7,538 bases of DNA from an uncultured Bacillaceae bacterium (lineage in GTDB: Bacteria > Bacillota > Bacilli > Bacillales > Caldibacillaceae), in contig CALGAD010000109.1 in NCBI GenBank assembly GCA_937951955.1, positions 1 through 7,538 of the forward strand. Direction: 5' to 3'. Positions 6,126-7,538 of the stretch are shown here, piece after piece (the stretch's first letter is position 1; every line of letters starts with the position of its first letter). The notes under the pieces are model-generated. The model was given only the letters and a program-made list of their open reading frames with translations. It had not been told where the DNA came from and made no database searches. The translations under genes and the position numbers were made by a program.

Positions 6126-6614
6126 CTAAACCCGTTCAAAGACAATATATTCTTGATCGTAAGGATTCTTCTCATCCTTTTCCACAAACTCTCGCGATAT
6201 TTCTCGATATTTCGACCAATCGATATCCGGAAAATACGTATCACCTTCGAAACGGTGACGAATGACTGTAATATAAAGTTTATCTACTTCATCGAGAAAC
6301 ATGCGGAAAATCTCGCTGCCACCGATTACACAAATTTCCTCATCGTCTTTTGCTTCTAAATAACGCATTAAATCCTTTTTAGAATGAAAAACATTACAAC
6401 CCGGTAATGAAAGATTTTTATTCGTCGTCAAAACAATGTTTTCCCTGCCCGGTAAAGGTCTGCCGATCGATTCATACGTTTTCCTTCCCATCACGATCGG
6501 CTTTCCCATCGTCACCTTTTTAAAATATTGTAAATCCCTGGGCATATGCCAGGGGAGTTGATTGTTTTTACCGATCACACCATTTTCATCCATCGCGACT
6601 ACAAAAGCTATCAT
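6126..6614 (-). CDS. dfrA: Dihydrofolate reductase
   Basis: DHFR reduces dihydrofolate to tetrahydrofolate with NADPH and is the trimethoprim target; here it regenerates the dihydrofolate made by ThyA. The 162-residue protein is full length and shows the family order: MIAFVVAMDENGVIGKNNQLPW with Trp22, the folate-binding acid Asp27 in MPRDLQYFK, the NADPH-binding VMGRKTYESIGRPLPGR (41-57), and VIGGSEIF (96-103). Phe103 is at the position equivalent to S. aureus Phe98 and E. coli Tyr100. Nothing marks it as an acquired resistance variant, although sensitivity cannot be read from sequence alone. The ATG start overlaps the thyA stop as ATGA (6614-6611) and has AAAGGAGAAG inside the end of thyA, so translation is coupled. 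Confidence 0.97.
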   Translation of the reverse strand: MIAFVVAMDENGVIGKNNQLPWHMPRDLQYFKKVTMGKPIVMGRKTYESIGRPLPGRENIVLTTNKNLSLPGCNVFHSKKDLMRYLEAKDDEEICVIGGSEIFRMFLDEVDKLYITVIRHRFEGDTYFPDIDWSKYREISREFVEKDEKNPYDQEYIVFERV

Positions 6615-7405
6615 ACGCTGACTTCTCCTTTAATCGGTGGATGGGGATCGTATCCTTCCAATATGAAATCTTCATACTCGAAATCAAAAATATTTTTCAC
6701 TTCTGGATTCAGTTTCATCGTCGGCAATTTTCGGGGAGTGCGCTGTAATTGTGTTTTAATCTGCTCAATATGATTTAAATAAATATGCGTATCTCCTGTT
6801 GTATGGATAAATTCCCCCGGTTGCAAGCCACAAACGTGGGCGACCATCATGGTAAGCAAAGAATACGATGCAATATTAAAGGGCAAGCCCAAAAAGACGT
6901 CAGCTGAACGCTGGTATAATTGACACGATAATTTTCCATTTGCTACGTAAAATTGGAAAAGTGTATGACACGGTGGAAGAGCCATCTCGTCCAATTCCCC
7001 GACATTCCAGGCACTGACGATCAAACGTCTTGAATCCGGATTTGTCTTTATTTGCTCGATGACATTGGAAATTTGATCGATCGTTCTGCCATCCTTTGTA
7101 CCCCAGGAACGCCATTGATGGCCGTAAACCGGGCCTAAATTGCCATTTTCATCGGCCCACTCATCCCAGATATGTACCCCATGATCTTGTAAATATTTAA
7201 TGTTCGTATCACCTTTTAAAAACCATAAAAGCTCATAAATAATGCCTTTTAAAAACACTTTTTTAGTCGTTAACAAAGGAAAGCCTTCTTGAAGATCGAA
7301 GCGCATTTGATGGCCAAACACACTTATCGTTCCCGTGCCGGTTCGGTCATTTTTCTTAACCCCGTTTTCCAGGATATGTTCACATAATTCCAAATATTGT
7401 TTCAC
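6611..7405 (-). CDS. thyA: Thymidylate synthase (ThyA family; the thyB type of Bacillus)
   Basis: Thymidylate synthase methylates dUMP to dTMP using 5,10-methylene-tetrahydrofolate, releasing dihydrofolate. The 264-residue product has the same length as E. coli ThyA, and key residues fall at the same numbers: Arg21 in NDRTGTG, Glu58 in YELLWFLKGD, Arg126-Arg127 in DSRRLIVSAWN, and catalytic Cys146 in LPPCHTLFQFYV, followed by QRSADVFLGLPFNIASY. I placed the start at GTG 7405, preceded at good spacing by AGAGGTGA. The open frame runs on to a TTG at 7468 that has no ribosome binding site and would add 21 unrelated residues. Its position ahead of dfrA and its 264-residue length match thyB of B. 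subtilis, not the longer ThyA of that species. It is the first gene of the thyA-dfrA-SRAP-degV run. Confidence 0.97.
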   Translation of the reverse strand: MKQYLELCEHILENGVKKNDRTGTGTISVFGHQMRFDLQEGFPLLTTKKVFLKGIIYELLWFLKGDTNIKYLQDHGVHIWDEWADENGNLGPVYGHQWRSWGTKDGRTIDQISNVIEQIKTNPDSRRLIVSAWNVGELDEMALPPCHTLFQFYVANGKLSCQLYQRSADVFLGLPFNIASYSLLTMMVAHVCGLQPGEFIHTTGDTHIYLNHIEQIKTQLQRTPRKLPTMKLNPEVKNIFDFEYEDFILEGYDPHPPIKGEVSV

Positions 7406-7410
7406 TGTGT

Positions 7411-7418
7411 TCACCTCT
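7411..7418 (-). promoter_or_regulatory. Ribosome binding site deciding the thyA start
   Basis: Minus-strand AGAGGTGA (7418-7411) is followed after five bases by the GTG start at 7405. The upstream TTG at 7468 is preceded only by A/T-rich sequence without a Shine-Dalgarno match. Confidence 0.8.
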
Positions 7419-7515
7419 ACAAAGCCAGAATTATCTTTTATTGTACCAATTTTATTAGCGATAACCAATGTTATTTATTTGTTTAATTGAATTTGTGTAT
7501 ATTTACACTTATTGT

Positions 7516-7524
7516 ATTATATCA
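7516..7524 (-). promoter_or_regulatory. Extended -10 promoter for thyA-dfrA-SRAP-degV
   Basis: Minus-strand TGATATAAT (7524-7516) is a perfect extended -10 element (TG, one base, consensus TATAAT). A -35 box at standard spacing would fall just beyond the right edge of the window, so it cannot be checked. The inferred start near 7509 leaves a leader of about 100 bases before the thyA GTG. The leader opens with a small perfect inverted repeat at 7495-7508. Confidence 0.7.
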
Positions 7525-7538
7525 TAGATTGAAAACGC

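Noticed and set aside
7406..7468. N-terminal extension of thyA from TTG 7468
   Set aside because: It has no ribosome binding site, adds 21 residues absent from the family, and the GTG at 7405 gives the canonical 264 residues with catalytic Cys146.
7406..7509. Riboswitch or T-box in the thyA leader
   Set aside because: I found no conserved T-box or folate-riboswitch-like core and no terminator hairpin ahead of the start; only one small 5-bp hairpin is evident.
1..7538. CRISPR array, tRNA or rRNA genes, toxin-antitoxin, prophage or defence island
   Set aside because: No regularly spaced repeats, no cloverleaf or rRNA signature, and no genes of such systems; all large frames are housekeeping families on the chromosome.

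Overview
The window looks like chromosomal DNA from a low-GC Gram-positive bacterium of the Bacillaceae. The coding sequences are close in sequence to Bacillus proteins I recall (YozE, MsrB/MsrA, YpmS, YpmQ/BsSco, DfrA, ThyB-type thymidylate synthase). Shine-Dalgarno sites are strong and purine-rich, UUG and GUG starts are frequent, and sigma-A type promoters and U-tailed terminators are easy to see. The content resembles, from memory, the ypm/msr to dfrA/thyB part of the B. subtilis chromosome. I cannot name the species.

Layout, left to right. (1) Bases 53-1358, minus strand: a probable msrA-msrB-yozE transcription unit ending in a perfect hairpin at 53-82. It encodes both methionine sulfoxide reductases (S- and R-epimer) and a small SAM-fold protein. 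(2) Bases 1359-1551: a divergent intergenic region with a promoter in each direction and a cluster of short inverted CGTTT/AAACG motifs between them. (3) Bases 1552-2934, plus strand: an RsmF-like rRNA cytosine-C5 methyltransferase, the only plus-strand gene. It ends at a bidirectional terminator shared with convergent ypmS. (4) Bases 2971-4329, minus strand: ypmS (membrane-anchored protein of unknown function) and ypmQ (Sco-type copper/thiol lipoprotein for cytochrome oxidase assembly), separated by about 210 bp with no gene. (5) Bases 4404-4537: a 134-bp inverted-repeat element resembling an insertion-sequence end pair or MITE. Its right half doubles as the terminator of the next gene. (6) Bases 4544-7405, minus strand: a tight run thyA-dfrA-SRAP-degV, from an extended -10 promoter at the right edge to that terminator.

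How the genes work together. ThyA uses methylene-tetrahydrofolate to make dTMP and releases dihydrofolate, which DfrA recycles; the two genes overlap by four bases. The third gene encodes an abasic-site-crosslinking SRAP protein. This is a sensible partner because poor dTMP supply leads to uracil in DNA and then abasic sites. DegV is a fatty-acid-binding protein of the FakB type. MsrA, MsrB and YpmQ all concern thiol, redox or metal chemistry.

I found no convincing undescribed multi-gene system; this is mostly a housekeeping region. The points most worth a second look are the inverted-repeat element that also serves as a terminator, the SRAP gene placed behind thyA-dfrA, the motif cluster between msrA and rsmF, and the gene-free ypmQ-ypmS gap. 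Several gene starts are placed here at UUG or GUG codons downstream of the longest open frame, on ribosome-binding-site evidence.
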